Assembly (NCBI GenBank): GCA_038237435.1
Contig: JBBRYT010000008.1
Location: 1 to 64,000, forward strand
Reading direction: 5' to 3'
Length of the DNA: 64,000 nt
From: JACCTI01 sp038237435
Lineage (GTDB): Bacteria; Verrucomicrobiota; Verrucomicrobiia; Chthoniobacterales; UBA10450
Shown: piece after piece, positions 33,129-42,343 of the stretch
Position numbering within the stretch: position 1 is the stretch's first letter
How the letters are laid out: every line of letters starts with the position of its first letter
Notes under the pieces: generated by a model
Told to the model about the DNA's origin: nothing
Databases searched by the model: none
The model's input: the letters and a program-made list of their open reading frames with translations, nothing else
Program-made: the position numbers and the translations under genes

Positions 33129-34400
33129 TTAGGCAGCAGGCGCCGCTGCGATTTGAGGTTCGGAGACTGGAGCGGTCGAGCCCGGTGGCGCATCGACCTG
33201 GCGGCCGGCGAGATTCAAGACAAACAAGGCACCGATCCCGAAAATTAGCGACGAAACCATCAACGCGGTCGGAAGTCCTACGAAATCGGCGAAAGCGGGA
33301 GTGAGCAGACCGGCGACCGGTTGCAGTCCGAAAAAACTCAAACCGAAGATCGCTGAAATGCGGCCGCGCAACGCTGACGGCGCGCGTTCCTGCACAATCG
33401 TTCCCGCCAAACCGAAATTAGCGGAGAGGGCGACAGCCAGCACAACCATGGAGAGCGCGGTGAGAGCGAAATCCGCCGAGCGCGACATGCAAAAAAGTGC
33501 GCCGACGACAACGAGCGCGCAGATAGACATGAAACGAAAACGCTTCTGCGGAGCGATTGCGAGCAGCGCTAATGATCCAATGATCGAGCCTATCGCTGAG
33601 ATGGCCATGAGGTAGCCCATTCGGCTCGCGCCGAGATGAAGAATGTTGCGGACATAAAGCGGCAACATCACCGACAAAAACGGAAAGATAAAAATCGTGG
33701 TCAGGGCGATCAGGCCGATCATGCAAAGGATGATGCGATCGTGACGCACGTAGCGCAGACCTTCCTTGAAACCAGTCCGCCGCTGCTCTTCTTCCTCTGC
33801 CGTTCCTTCCTGACGCTTTGGCAACGTGATCAAGGCGATCATCAACGCGAGAAAGGAAATTGCGTTGGCGAAAAATGCGGCGGCTGCCCCGATGCCATTG
33901 ACGAGCAAGCCCGCGATTGATGGTCCAACCAGACGTGAGCCATGAAAAACCGATCGATCAATGGCGATGGCCGTGGCGATTTGATCGCGCCTAACGAGTT
34001 CCGGCACGAGCGCGGAGATCGCCGGCATTTCAAACGAAATACAAATACCCAAGCAGCCGGCGAGCACGATGATGTGCCAGACCTTGATCACGCCGAGCAA
34101 AACGAGCGTGCCCAGAATCGCCGCCAAAATCATCTGCGCGACCTGCGCAGCGATTAGGATTTTTCGTTTGTCGTAGCGATCGGCGATCGAACCGCCGAAC
34201 ATGGCCAGCGCGACGGTCGGCAGACCCGCAGCAAACGTGACCATACCGAGCAGGACGGCTCGGTTCGTCAGCGAACTCATCACCCACGCCTGCGCCATGA
34301 CCTGCATCCAGGTGCCGGTGTCGGAAATCGATGAACCGATAATGAAGCGACGGAATGGTCCGCGCCGCATTAACTCCAAGGCGCGTCGAGCGAAGGGCAT
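33129..34400 (-). CDS. major facilitator superfamily exporter (EntS/DUF894-like)
   Basis: A protein of 423 residues from the Met at 34400 (MPFARRALELMRRGPFRRF). Twelve hydrophobic helices are predicted. SSISDTGTWMQVMAQAWVMS is the N-terminal signature of the EntS-like group, GGSIADRYDKRKILIAAQVA the loop 2-3 motif A, and SALRGRISAIFGLSFFGLQP the later family section. It would export small molecules, such as siderophores or drugs. The upstream frame (to 34523) overlaps the divergent msrP and is not needed. Confidence 0.9.
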   Translation of the reverse strand: MPFARRALELMRRGPFRRFIIGSSISDTGTWMQVMAQAWVMSSLTNRAVLLGMVTFAAGLPTVALAMFGGSIADRYDKRKILIAAQVAQMILAAILGTLVLLGVIKVWHIIVLAGCLGICISFEMPAISALVPELVRRDQIATAIAIDRSVFHGSRLVGPSIAGLLVNGIGAAAAFFANAISFLALMIALITLPKRQEGTAEEEEQRRTGFKEGLRYVRHDRIILCMIGLIALTTIFIFPFLSVMLPLYVRNILHLGASRMGYLMAISAIGSIIGSLALLAIAPQKRFRFMSICALVVVGALFCMSRSADFALTALSMVVLAVALSANFGLAGTIVQERAPSALRGRISAIFGLSFFGLQPVAGLLTPAFADFVGLPTALMVSSLIFGIGALFVLNLAGRQVDAPPGSTAPVSEPQIAAAPAA

Positions 34401-34515
34401 TTCGGTATTTTCCACGGGCAAGACTGATACGCGGGGAGACGTGCAGCCGCAAAAAAATCTCGCCACGTCTGGAAGGGCGCGCATCTTTTCGCGACTCATC
34501 GGCGAATAACAACCC

Positions 34516-35478
34516 ATGCACATCCGTAAAAAGCGCTCGTGGGAGCTGCCCGACTCCGCGGTGACGGACGAATCCCATTATCTCCAGCGTCGCGATTTTT
34601 TGCGCACCTTTGGATTTGGTTTGGCCGCGACTGCGATCTTGCCGGCGACAATGCGGGCGGCTTCGAGCGGATTTCCCGACTCGGTGAACTCCGCCTACAA
34701 ACTCGATGGCGTAAAACTAACGCCGTACGATTCGGTCACTACCTACAATAATTTTTACGAGTGGGGTTTGGCCAAAGATCAGCCGTCGAAGTTAGCCAAC
34801 AACGGTTGGCAGACAGAGCCTTGGACGATTGAAATCGGCGGCCTATGCGAAAAACCTGCGAAGTTCGAAGTGAACGAGCTGCTCAAAGCGATCGGCGGAA
34901 TCGAGCAGCGCAATTACCGGCATCGTTGTGTGGAAGCATGGTCGATGGTGATTCCATGGGATGGATTTCCACTCGCGAAACTGGTCGCTCTCGCGCAGCC
35001 GAAAGCGGAGGCGAAGTTTGTGCAGTTCACAACCTTCTTCGATCCGAAAAATTGCGAAGGACAGCGCACAAAAAACTTCTCCTGGCCATACACCGAAGGT
35101 CTAACGATCGCGGAAGCGAACAACGAATTGGCCTTCCTCGCGACCGGCATTTACGGAAAACCGCTCAAGAACCAGAATGGCGCGCCGATTCGTTTGGTCG
35201 CGCCATGGAAGTACGGGTTCAAAGGCGCGAAGTCGCTCGCGAAAATTGATTTCGTTTCGGAACAACCAAAGACGCTGTGGAACCAAATGGCGCCGGATGA
35301 GTACGGATTCTATGCCAATGTGAATCCGGAAGTGGATCATCCGCGCTGGAGTCAGGCGAGCGAACGGATTATCGGTGGCGGATTTTTTGCCGGCAAACAG
35401 CCGACGAAGAAATTCAACGGCTACGAAGCGCAGGTTGCGTCGCTCTACGCTGGGTTGGATCTGCGAAAAAATTTCTGA
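34516..35478 (+). CDS. msrP: protein-methionine-sulfoxide reductase catalytic subunit MsrP
   Basis: A 320-residue periplasmic molybdoenzyme. A twin-arginine signal (RRDFLRTFGFGLAATAIL) exports it folded with cofactor. The Mo ligand is the Cys in YRHRCVEAWSMVIPW; further family sections are GLAKDQPSKLAN, FDPKNCEGQRTKNFSWPYTE and IRLVAPWKYGFKGAKSLAKI. It repairs oxidised Met in periplasmic proteins using electrons from MsrQ, which follows. The modAB genes at 18.5 kb supply its metal. Confidence 0.95.
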   Translation: MHIRKKRSWELPDSAVTDESHYLQRRDFLRTFGFGLAATAILPATMRAASSGFPDSVNSAYKLDGVKLTPYDSVTTYNNFYEWGLAKDQPSKLANNGWQTEPWTIEIGGLCEKPAKFEVNELLKAIGGIEQRNYRHRCVEAWSMVIPWDGFPLAKLVALAQPKAEAKFVQFTTFFDPKNCEGQRTKNFSWPYTEGLTIAEANNELAFLATGIYGKPLKNQNGAPIRLVAPWKYGFKGAKSLAKIDFVSEQPKTLWNQMAPDEYGFYANVNPEVDHPRWSQASERIIGGGFFAGKQPTKKFNGYEAQVASLYAGLDLRKNF

Positions 35479-35483
35479 GCGCG

Positions 35484-36095
35484 CTGATCAAGATTCTCAG
35501 CAGCAAAATTTTCGCGCTTGCTGTTCTCATTGGCATCGGGGTCTGGCTGCTCGTGATTCCTGCTCTGACGAATAGTCTCGGCGCGAATCCGCTCGAGAAA
35601 CTCCTGCATCAAACTGGAGAGATCGCGATTTGGACTTTAGGCTCGGTGCTCGTACTCACGCCATTGCGCACGCTTTGGCCAAAATCGCGCATCATCAATG
35701 CGCTTAATCGACATCGCCGTTACATCGGGGTGAGCGCATGCATTTACGGTCTGCTGCATTTCACGTCCCACATTCTCTACGAAGGCGGGTGGGACGGACT
35801 GGTGCGCAGTTTTTCCAAACCATTCATCTGGTTTGGCGCGAGCGGCCTGACCATTCTCGTGCTTCTCGCCCTAACGAGTAATAATTTTGCCGTGCGCAAA
35901 CTCGGCGGACGAGATTGGAAACGTCTTCATCGTCTGGCCTATCTCGCCGCAGCGATCCTGATTTTTCATCAATCGATTGCCGGCAAAGGGCACTGGTATA
36001 TCGCACGCTGGCTTTTTTTTCCGCTCCTCGCTTTGCAACTGGCTCGGCTAACGAAAGTTTATCTGTGGCCGAAGCGCGCGACGGCCGCGACTTGA
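35484..36095 (+). CDS. msrQ: MsrQ haem-containing membrane subunit (start uncertain)
   Basis: An integral membrane protein of about 200 residues that passes electrons from the quinone pool to MsrP. GANPLEKLLHQTGEIAIWTL, LTPLRTLWPKSRIINALNRH, RRYIGVSACIYGLLHFTSHI and KRLHRLAYLAAAILIFHQSI carry the family's haem His residues. A GTG at 35553 is the first common start codon, but the frame is open upstream and gives a first helix (SSKIFALAVLIGIGVWLLVI) expected for the family. A rare start such as CTG at 35475 or 35484 is therefore likely. Confidence 0.88.
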   Translation: MIKILSSKIFALAVLIGIGVWLLVIPALTNSLGANPLEKLLHQTGEIAIWTLGSVLVLTPLRTLWPKSRIINALNRHRRYIGVSACIYGLLHFTSHILYEGGWDGLVRSFSKPFIWFGASGLTILVLLALTSNNFAVRKLGGRDWKRLHRLAYLAAAILIFHQSIAGKGHWYIARWLFFPLLALQLARLTKVYLWPKRATAAT

Positions 36096-36134
36096 ACGAA
36101 ACGAAAAAAGGTTTTGTCTGGTGGCTGACAAATC

Positions 36135-38702
36135 ATGCGACCGGATAAATTCACGCAGAAAATGCAGGAGGCACTGCAAGCCTCGCAGGATATCGCCGCG
36201 CAATTCAATCAACAGGAAATCACCAACGAACATTTCCTGATCGCCCTGCTCGATCAGGGCGAAGGCGTGACGCGACCGTTGCTGGAAAAGCTCGGGGCTA
36301 ACTCGGCGAACCTGCGCGAGCAATTGGAAGCAGAAGCGCGGCGGCGTCCGCAGGTGCACGGCTCTTCCGATGTGCGGGTGGGAAACGAATTGCGTTCGAC
36401 AATCGACGCGGCCGAAAACGAAATGGCGAAACTGAAGGATGAATTTCTCAGTGCCGAACATTACTTGCTGGCGCTGACGGACGGCGGCGGTGCGGCGGCG
36501 AAAATCCTGAAACAGGATAGTGTGACTCGCGCGAGTCTGATGCAGGCGTTGCAGCAGGTGCGCGGTTCGCAACGGGTGACCGACCAGAATCCGGAAGGGA
36601 AATATCAGACTCTGGAGAAGTATGGCCGTGATCTGACCGAACAGGCGCGTCGCGGGAAGATTGATCCAGTCATCGGGCGTGATGGAGAAATTCGTCGCGT
36701 TATGCAAGTGCTCTCGCGTCGCACGAAAAATAATCCGGTGCTGATTGGCGAACCCGGAGTGGGCAAGACTGCGATCGTGGAAGGTCTCGCACGCCGCATT
36801 ATCAGCGGCGACGTGCCGGAATCGCTAAAACGAAAACGTCTGATCGCGATGGATATTGGTTCGATGATCGCGGGCGCAAAATTTCGGGGAGAATTCGAAG
36901 ATCGGCTGAAGGCGTTCTTGAAAGAGGTGACCGATTCGCAGGGCGAGATTATTCTCTTCATCGACGAGTTGCACACAATTGTCGGCGCGGGGGCGAGTGA
37001 AGGCGCGGTCGATGCCTCGAATATGTTGAAGCCGCAACTGGCGCGCGGTGAATTGCGCACGATCGGCGCGACCACTCTCGATGAGTATCGCAAATACATC
37101 GAGAAAGACGCTGCGCTCGAACGCCGTTTTCAACCGGTGATGGTGGACGAGCCGAGCGTCGAAGATACGATCGCGATTCTGCGCGGATTAAAGGAGCGCT
37201 ACGAAGTGCATCACGGCGTGCGCATTCAAGATGCCGCACTCGTAGCTGCGGCGGTGCTTTCGCATCGCTACATTAGCGATCGATTTCTTCCCGATAAAGC
37301 AGTCGACCTAATGGACGAAGCGGCCTCGCGCTTGAAGATCGAACTCGATTCCATGCCCACGGCGATCGACATGATCGAGCGCGACATCATGCAGCGTGAG
37401 ATGGAGCGCCAGGCGCTGAAAAAAGAAAAAGATGCCGTGAGCAAAGAGCGGCTGCACAAACTCGAACGCGAGCTGGCGGAGCTGAAGGAAAAATCTTCCG
37501 CGTTGAAAGCCGAATGGCAGAAAGAAAAAGCGGTCATCGATGAACAGCGCAAAGTGAAGGAAGAACTGGATCAGGCGCGCACAGAATCGGAGCGTGCGCA
37601 GCGGCGCGGCGAATTGGCCAAGGCGAGCGAGTTGCAATATGGCCGGATTCCTGAGCTGGAAACAAAGTTGCAGGAGTTCGAAAAACGAATTCAAGAAAGC
37701 GGCAATCGGTTGTTGCGCGAAGAGGTCACGGAAGAAGACATCGCGGAAGTTGTCTCGGCCTGGACGCACATTCCGGTTTCGCGTTTGCAGGAAGGCGAAC
37801 GCGAAAAGCTGGTGAAAATGGAAGAGCGTTTGAGCCAGCGCGTCATTGGTCAGAAACAGGCGATCAAAGCGGTCTCAAATGCGGTACGGCGTGCACGCGC
37901 CGGATTGCAGGATGAAGATCGGCCGATCGGTTCCTTCATTTTTCTTGGTCCAACCGGCGTCGGCAAAACGGAATTGTCTCGCGCGCTCGCGGAATTTTTG
38001 TTCGACGACGAGAACGCCATGATCCGCATCGACATGAGTGAGTACATGGAGAAACACACCGTCGCGCGTTTGATCGGCGCCCCGCCGGGATATGTCGGCT
38101 ACGAAGAAGGCGGCCAACTTTCGGAATCGGTGCGGCGCAAACCGTATTCGGTCGTCTTGTTCGACGAAATCGAGAAGGCGCACTCGGATGTATTCAACGT
38201 CCTGTTGCAAGTGCTGGACGATGGCCGCATCACCGACGGGCAGGGGAGAACGGTCGATTTCAAAAATACGGTCATCATCATGACCTCGAACATCGGTTCC
38301 CAATTCATCAGCGCGGAAGAATCAAGCGAAGGTCGCACGCGTTTGGTCATGGATGCCTTGCGGCAACATTTCCGGCCGGAGTTTTTGAACCGCGTCGATG
38401 AGATCATAATCTTCGATCGGCTCAATGAAGAGGAATTGAAAAAGATCGTCGAAATTCAATTGAAACGACTCGTTAGGCGTTTGGAAGCACAGAAGATCAC
38501 ATTGCAATTAACCGACGCGGCTAAATCGCTCATCGCGCGCGAAGGTTATGATCCGGTTTACGGCGCGCGTCCGTTAAAGCGAGCCATCCAAAGGGAAATC
38601 CTCGATCCGCTCAGTTTGGATTTGCTCGAGGGAAAATTTGGTGGAGGCCAGATCGTGACCGTTAACGAACGAGACGGGAAACTGGAATTTTCCGCGAGCT
38701 AG
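36135..38702 (+). CDS. clpB: ATP-dependent disaggregase ClpB
   Basis: An 855-residue Hsp100 chaperone that rescues aggregated proteins with DnaK. The N domain (DKFTQKMQEALQASQDIAAQ) is followed by AAA+ 1 (GEPGVGKTAIVEGLA, IILFIDELHTIVGAG), the coiled-coil middle domain (about 405-525), which marks ClpB rather than ClpA/C, and AAA+ 2 (GPTGVGKTELSRALAEF, YSVVLFDEIEKAHSDVFNVL, LNRVDEIIIFDRL). Full length and intact. Two CTCGTTAGG words lie in or just after it (38469 and 38705). Confidence 0.97.
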   Translation: MRPDKFTQKMQEALQASQDIAAQFNQQEITNEHFLIALLDQGEGVTRPLLEKLGANSANLREQLEAEARRRPQVHGSSDVRVGNELRSTIDAAENEMAKLKDEFLSAEHYLLALTDGGGAAAKILKQDSVTRASLMQALQQVRGSQRVTDQNPEGKYQTLEKYGRDLTEQARRGKIDPVIGRDGEIRRVMQVLSRRTKNNPVLIGEPGVGKTAIVEGLARRIISGDVPESLKRKRLIAMDIGSMIAGAKFRGEFEDRLKAFLKEVTDSQGEIILFIDELHTIVGAGASEGAVDASNMLKPQLARGELRTIGATTLDEYRKYIEKDAALERRFQPVMVDEPSVEDTIAILRGLKERYEVHHGVRIQDAALVAAAVLSHRYISDRFLPDKAVDLMDEAASRLKIELDSMPTAIDMIERDIMQREMERQALKKEKDAVSKERLHKLERELAELKEKSSALKAEWQKEKAVIDEQRKVKEELDQARTESERAQRRGELAKASELQYGRIPELETKLQEFEKRIQESGNRLLREEVTEEDIAEVVSAWTHIPVSRLQEGEREKLVKMEERLSQRVIGQKQAIKAVSNAVRRARAGLQDEDRPIGSFIFLGPTGVGKTELSRALAEFLFDDENAMIRIDMSEYMEKHTVARLIGAPPGYVGYEEGGQLSESVRRKPYSVVLFDEIEKAHSDVFNVLLQVLDDGRITDGQGRTVDFKNTVIIMTSNIGSQFISAEESSEGRTRLVMDALRQHFRPEFLNRVDEIIIFDRLNEEELKKIVEIQLKRLVRRLEAQKITLQLTDAAKSLIAREGYDPVYGARPLKRAIQREILDPLSLDLLEGKFGGGQIVTVNERDGKLEFSAS

Positions 38703-38721
38703 CACTCGTTAGGCAAATAAG

Positions 38722-38801
38722 ATGTAGGCCGCGTCTCCCGACGCGGCGGAGATTGGTGTGGTCCCATCACACCGCGCCCGGTCGGGAGACCGGGCCTACA
38801 T
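38722..38801. repeat. REP-like palindromic repeat with two perfect hairpins
   Basis: The outer ends ATGTAGGCC and GGCCTACAT are inverted repeats. Inside are two 8-bp perfect stems with tetraloops: 38728-38747 (GCCGCGTC, loop TCCC, GACGCGGC) and 38776-38795 (GCCCGGTC, loop GGGA, GACCGGGC). The two loops are complementary to each other. It lies between convergent clpB and ada, so it can end both transcripts, but it also looks like a mobile REP-type unit, and ada's last codons fall within it. Confidence 0.8.
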
Positions 38802-39867
38802 GGCGGGCGACAAATTTCCGCTCGTGTTCGAGCAGCCATTTTTTGCGCCACAATCCACCGCCGTATCCACATAAAGTTCCATCGGCGCGGATGACGCGAT
38901 GACATGGAATGATGAGACAGATCATGTTGGTGCCATTGGCGCGACCGACTGCGCGCATCGCCCCCGGAATGCCGAGTTGCTTTGCCATCCACAAATAGGA
39001 GCGCGTTTCGCCGAGCGGAATGGTTTGCAGGATTCTCCAGGCGCGTTGCTGAAAATCTGATCCGACCGGCGCGAGCGGCACGTCGAATTCGAGATTTTTT
39101 CCAGCGAAATAATCTGTGAGTTGTTTTCGAGTCGCAACGAGGTGCGGATGATCGCCTGGGACCACGTTGGTGCGCAGACGTTGGCGCAGAATTTTCAATT
39201 CACGTTCCGTCGCGCGGCGATCGACAAACTCCAAAAGACGCAAGCCGGCATCGTCCGCCACGGCTAACATCGCGCCGAGTGGTGTATCGATGCGTTCAGC
39301 CAAGAGGCAGGACTTTTCCTTGGCCTCGGTGGGTGTCGCGCCAAAAATGCGACTGAAGGCTTCGCGAAATCCGCTGGCCGATTCGAAGCCACTGCCATTT
39401 TGCGTTTCATCGACGCGTCCGCCGCGCCGCACTTCGCGCAACGCCAGACCCATGCGGCGCGCGCGATGATACGCCTGAAAGGTCATCCCGTAATGCCGTT
39501 TGAATTGGCGGCGCGCCGTCGATGGATCAATTTCCAGTGCACTTAATTCCTTGTCGGTTAAGCGACCACCGGGAGCGCGTTCCACCTCGGCGCGTAGGCG
39601 CTCGATCAACTTTGGCGGACGCTGGTCGGGATCCATCGGCTCGCAGCGCAAACATGGTCGATAACCGCCGTGCAATGCTTCACTGGTAGTGGCGAAGAAT
39701 TCCACATTTTGGCGCGCCGGTTTTTTGGCGGAACAAGTCGGGCGGCAGAAAATTCCAGTCGTGCGCACACCGACAACGAAGATTCCTTGAAAGCTTGCGT
39801 CGCGATCAACCAACGCGCGATACATGACATCGAAAGAGGGAAGCAGTTCCATCACGTTATCTTTCAT
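38767..39867 (-). CDS. ada: bifunctional DNA repair/regulatory protein Ada
   Basis: A 366-residue protein. N-terminal zinc domain: GVRTTGIFCRPTCSAKKPAR and YRPCLRC supply four Cys, the first accepting methyl groups from DNA phosphotriesters. An AraC-type HTH follows (ELSALEIDPSTARRQFKRHY). The C-terminal O6-methylguanine methyltransferase holds PCHRVIRADG with the acceptor Cys and GYGGGLWRKKWLLEHE. Methylated Ada normally activates its own gene. The final residues HVGPVSRPGAV are encoded by the palindromic repeat, so the original stop has been replaced. Confidence 0.95.
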   Translation of the reverse strand: MKDNVMELLPSFDVMYRALVDRDASFQGIFVVGVRTTGIFCRPTCSAKKPARQNVEFFATTSEALHGGYRPCLRCEPMDPDQRPPKLIERLRAEVERAPGGRLTDKELSALEIDPSTARRQFKRHYGMTFQAYHRARRMGLALREVRRGGRVDETQNGSGFESASGFREAFSRIFGATPTEAKEKSCLLAERIDTPLGAMLAVADDAGLRLLEFVDRRATERELKILRQRLRTNVVPGDHPHLVATRKQLTDYFAGKNLEFDVPLAPVGSDFQQRAWRILQTIPLGETRSYLWMAKQLGIPGAMRAVGRANGTNMICLIIPCHRVIRADGTLCGYGGGLWRKKWLLEHERKFVARHVGPVSRPGAV

Positions 39868-39983
39868 GCGCGCAGCCTAACCAAATGCGGTCGAGTCTGC
39901 ATCGACGGAATTCGGGCAGCGAATTTCAGGACCGGGCTAAGAATTTCCGCTCGTGCAATTCCGCAACCGTGGTAGGAAGTCCG

Positions 39984-41078
39984 ATGCGCAAATCGCTCTT
40001 CTCGTCGCTGTGCCGGGGCTTGCTCGCCGCGGCTTCACTGCTGCTTCCAGTCACTCTCTCCGGGGCTACGCCGCCGGGATTGCTCAACAACGAGCACGCC
40101 GCAGTCCGCGCGGTCGTTGCTGTGCAAGGTGAAGTGACGCCGGATTTGATGAAACAGGCTGGTGTGCTCGGAACTGCGGTCGGTCTCGATGCAGATGGCA
40201 ATCCCTCGTTAGTCGTTTACGTCGATCGCGACGCTGATAATGCCGGCGACGTCGTGCGCAAGGTTCCCGGAAACATTCGCGGAACTGGTGTGCGCGTGGA
40301 ATTGACCGACAAATTCCGCGCGTTGGCTCGCCCGAGTCACGGCGGAGCGGGTCACACCGCCAGACAAACTCCGCCGATCCAGCTCGGCACGTCCGGCGGT
40401 TGGTCGAAAGATCTGGCCAATGGTTTTTGCTGTGGCGGCACGCTCGGTTCGCTCGTTTCCATTGGGGGAGCGCAATATATTTTGAGCAACTATCACGTCT
40501 TCGAATCCGACATTGTTTCGGGTGGAAATGGAACGGTCGCGACGACGGGTGATCCAATTATTCAGCCGGGTCTCATCGATGTGAATTGCACCGCGGCGAA
40601 TGCGCAGACGGTCGCGACCTTAGTGAAGAAGAGTTCGCTGCCGAACAGCAACGTCGATTGCTCGATCGGCAAAGTTGTTTCCGGAATGGTCGCGTCGGAC
40701 GGCTCGATCCTCGAAATCGGCCCGCTTTCTTCCGCCACCGTGACCGCTTCCTTGAATCAGGCCGTTAAAAAGAGCGGCCGCACTACTGGCCTAACGAGAA
40801 GTTCAATCTCGGGTCTGAATGCGACCATCAGTGTGACCTACGATAACGAATGCGCCGGCGGGACCGCCTTCACGAAAACTTTTACGGGCCAGATCGTGAT
40901 CTCGAACAGGAGAAGCGGTTTTCTTGATAGCGGCGATTCCGGTTCGCTCATGGTTGAAGATGTCGCGACGCGCCCACACGCGGTCGGTCTGCTTTTTGCC
41001 GGCAGCAGTTCGACGGCGATCGCCAACCCGATCGGGGAAGTGTTGGGCTTCCTGGGGGCGACCATGGTGGGGAACTAG
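39984..41078 (+). CDS. secreted trypsin-like serine protease with an N-terminal prodomain-like domain
   Basis: A 364-residue protein from the Met at 39984, with a signal peptide (FSSLCRGLLAAASLLLPV). Residues about 30-115 form a small alpha/beta domain (VTPDLMKQAGVLGTAVGLDA, DGNPSLVVYVDRDADNAGDV). The chymotrypsin fold follows: His in YILSNYHVFESD, Asp probably in SNVDCSIGKV, Ser in LDSGDSGSLMVEDV. All three catalytic residues are present, so it should be active outside the cytoplasm. The next gene encodes a lone copy of its N-terminal domain. Confidence 0.85.
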   Translation: MRKSLFSSLCRGLLAAASLLLPVTLSGATPPGLLNNEHAAVRAVVAVQGEVTPDLMKQAGVLGTAVGLDADGNPSLVVYVDRDADNAGDVVRKVPGNIRGTGVRVELTDKFRALARPSHGGAGHTARQTPPIQLGTSGGWSKDLANGFCCGGTLGSLVSIGGAQYILSNYHVFESDIVSGGNGTVATTGDPIIQPGLIDVNCTAANAQTVATLVKKSSLPNSNVDCSIGKVVSGMVASDGSILEIGPLSSATVTASLNQAVKKSGRTTGLTRSSISGLNATISVTYDNECAGGTAFTKTFTGQIVISNRRSGFLDSGDSGSLMVEDVATRPHAVGLLFAGSSSTAIANPIGEVLGFLGATMVGN

Positions 41079-41104
41079 CGCCTAACGAGTTTAAAATTCG
41101 TAAA

Positions 41105-41132
41105 CACCCGTTCGTTCTCGTGCGAACGGGTG
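41105..41132 (+). terminator. rho-independent-type terminator after the protease gene
   Basis: CACCCGTTCG (41105-41114) pairs perfectly with CGAACGGGTG (41123-41132), a 10-bp stem with an 8-base loop, followed by ATTTGTTTTC. It lies 26 bp after the protease stop. One CCTAACGAG word sits between the stop and the hairpin. Confidence 0.8.
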
Positions 41133-41198
41133 ATTTGTTTTCTGGGCGGGACCAATTCGAGCTTGAGCAGAAAGCGGGTTGCGCGAAAGGATGATGGC

Positions 41199-41522
41199 GT
41201 GCGTTGGCTCGTTCTCATTTTGCTTTTCGCCACCGCTCACAACCAAATGGCTCAAGACAAATCGCCCGCACCGCGCCGCGATATCAACGCGGTTCTGGCG
41301 GATCATGACCAGAAGTTGATCGCGCTCAAAGGCGTCACTGGAGTTTACGTCGGTCTGCTCGAAGATGGCCGCACACCTTGTCTCCGCGTGATGCTCGTGC
41401 GGGACACACCGGAATTGCGTAAGGCGATTCCAGCGTCGATCGAAGGCTATCGGGTGGTAGTGGAGATCAGCGGGGAAATTCGTCCGCTTGGTTCGACGCC
41501 GCGAGGACGTAAAACAAATTAG
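41199..41522 (+). CDS. small secreted protein resembling the protease N-terminal domain
   Basis: A 107-residue protein from a GTG at 41199, giving a signal peptide (RWLVLILLFATAHNQMAQ). The mature part, ADHDQKLIALKGVTGVYVGL, LEDGRTPCLRVMLVRDTPEL, YRVVVEISGEIRPLGS, lines up by eye with residues about 55-115 of the neighbouring trypsin-like protease: both read GV-G--VGL--DG-P-L-V-V-RD and then a V-VE strand. It may be an inhibitor or chaperone derived from a propeptide, but this is inference. A terminator separates the two genes. Confidence 0.6.
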   Translation: MRWLVLILLFATAHNQMAQDKSPAPRRDINAVLADHDQKLIALKGVTGVYVGLLEDGRTPCLRVMLVRDTPELRKAIPASIEGYRVVVEISGEIRPLGSTPRGRKTN

Positions 41523-41531
41523 CGCAACGAA

Positions 41532-42080
41532 ATGAAGCCGACATTTTTCTCCGCTCTGCTTATTTCGATTGCCGCATTGGCTGCGGGCTCTCGCGCCGAT
41601 CGCGTGCCGTTCGGAATTGTTTACGGACCGAAGGCCGCTTTTAACATTGCCGCACCGGATGGTTGGGTGATCGATAACGGGGTCGCGGTCGATCAGGGAT
41701 TGCCCTGTGTGCTTTATCGCAAAGGCGAGAGCTGGGAGACGGGCGATCCGGTTATGTATACCAAGATCGCGAGCACATCGGTGGAAGATGCGGAAGCGTT
41801 CGCCAAGGCCGCGATCGAAGATGCGAAGAAACGTCGCGGAGAATACAAGACGAAGCGAATCGAGTCCGGTAAGACGAAGGACGGGCATGCCTGGTTCGTG
41901 AATGAATATTCGCCTAACGAGAAGTATCCGCGCTTCGAACGAGTCGCTTACCTCCAGTTGCCCAAGGCGGTGGCCTACATCGTTTACACAGCGGACAACG
42001 AAGCCGCCTTTCGCAAACATCAAGCTGCGTTGCAACAGGTGATCAAATCATTCACTTATCTCGAACCGAAGGGCGGTTGA
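41532..42080 (+). CDS. secreted protein of unknown function
   Basis: A 182-residue protein with a signal peptide (KPTFFSALLISIAALAAGSR). The mature domain begins with FGIVYGPKAAFNIAAPDGWV and has YTKIASTSVEDAEAFAKAAI, HAWFVNEYSPNEKYPRFERV, VAYIVYTADNEAAFRKHQAA, the look of a small PsbP/Mog1-like alpha/beta fold, in which I have only modest trust. It starts 9 bp after the previous gene, so they are probably co-transcribed. One CCTAACGAG word (41913) encodes its Ser-Pro-Asn-Glu. Confidence 0.65.
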   Translation: MKPTFFSALLISIAALAAGSRADRVPFGIVYGPKAAFNIAAPDGWVIDNGVAVDQGLPCVLYRKGESWETGDPVMYTKIASTSVEDAEAFAKAAIEDAKKRRGEYKTKRIESGKTKDGHAWFVNEYSPNEKYPRFERVAYLQLPKAVAYIVYTADNEAAFRKHQAALQQVIKSFTYLEPKGG

Positions 42081-42084
42081 TTCC

Positions 42085-42342
42085 GTGCCTAACGAAAGCT
42101 GTTCTCATCTGGCGGCGTTGACCGCGATCAAGCATCCTCAGCGTCAAGAATGCGCGGAGTGCGTGAAGATCGGCGATGAGTGGGTGCATCTGCGGACATG
42201 CCAGGGATGCGGTGTGACCTTGTGCTGCGACAGTTCGCCGAACCGGCACGCCAGCGCCAGCGGCCATCCCGTGATTGCCTCGGCGCAGCCTAACGAGCGC
42301 TGGGTTTATTGTTATCCGGACGACGCGTTCGCGGAGTATTAA
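42085..42342 (+). CDS. UBP-type zinc-finger protein
   Basis: An 85-residue protein from a GTG at 42085. It is a stand-alone ZnF-UBP domain: CSHLAALTAI, QECAECVKIGDEWVHLRTCQ, GCGVTLCCDSSPNRHASASG, HPVIASAQPNERWVYCYPDD. All expected Cys and His zinc ligands are present. In eukaryotes the fold binds the ubiquitin C-terminus; bacterial single-domain copies are common and their partner is unknown. It is the last of three closely spaced rightward genes. Confidence 0.9.
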   Translation: MPNESCSHLAALTAIKHPQRQECAECVKIGDEWVHLRTCQGCGVTLCCDSSPNRHASASGHPVIASAQPNERWVYCYPDDAFAEY

Positions 42343-42343
42343 T

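Noticed and set aside
41091..42035. 314-codon leftward frame opposite the two small secreted proteins
   Set aside because: Its sequence is the antisense of two genes with clear signal peptides, and it runs through the terminator hairpin.
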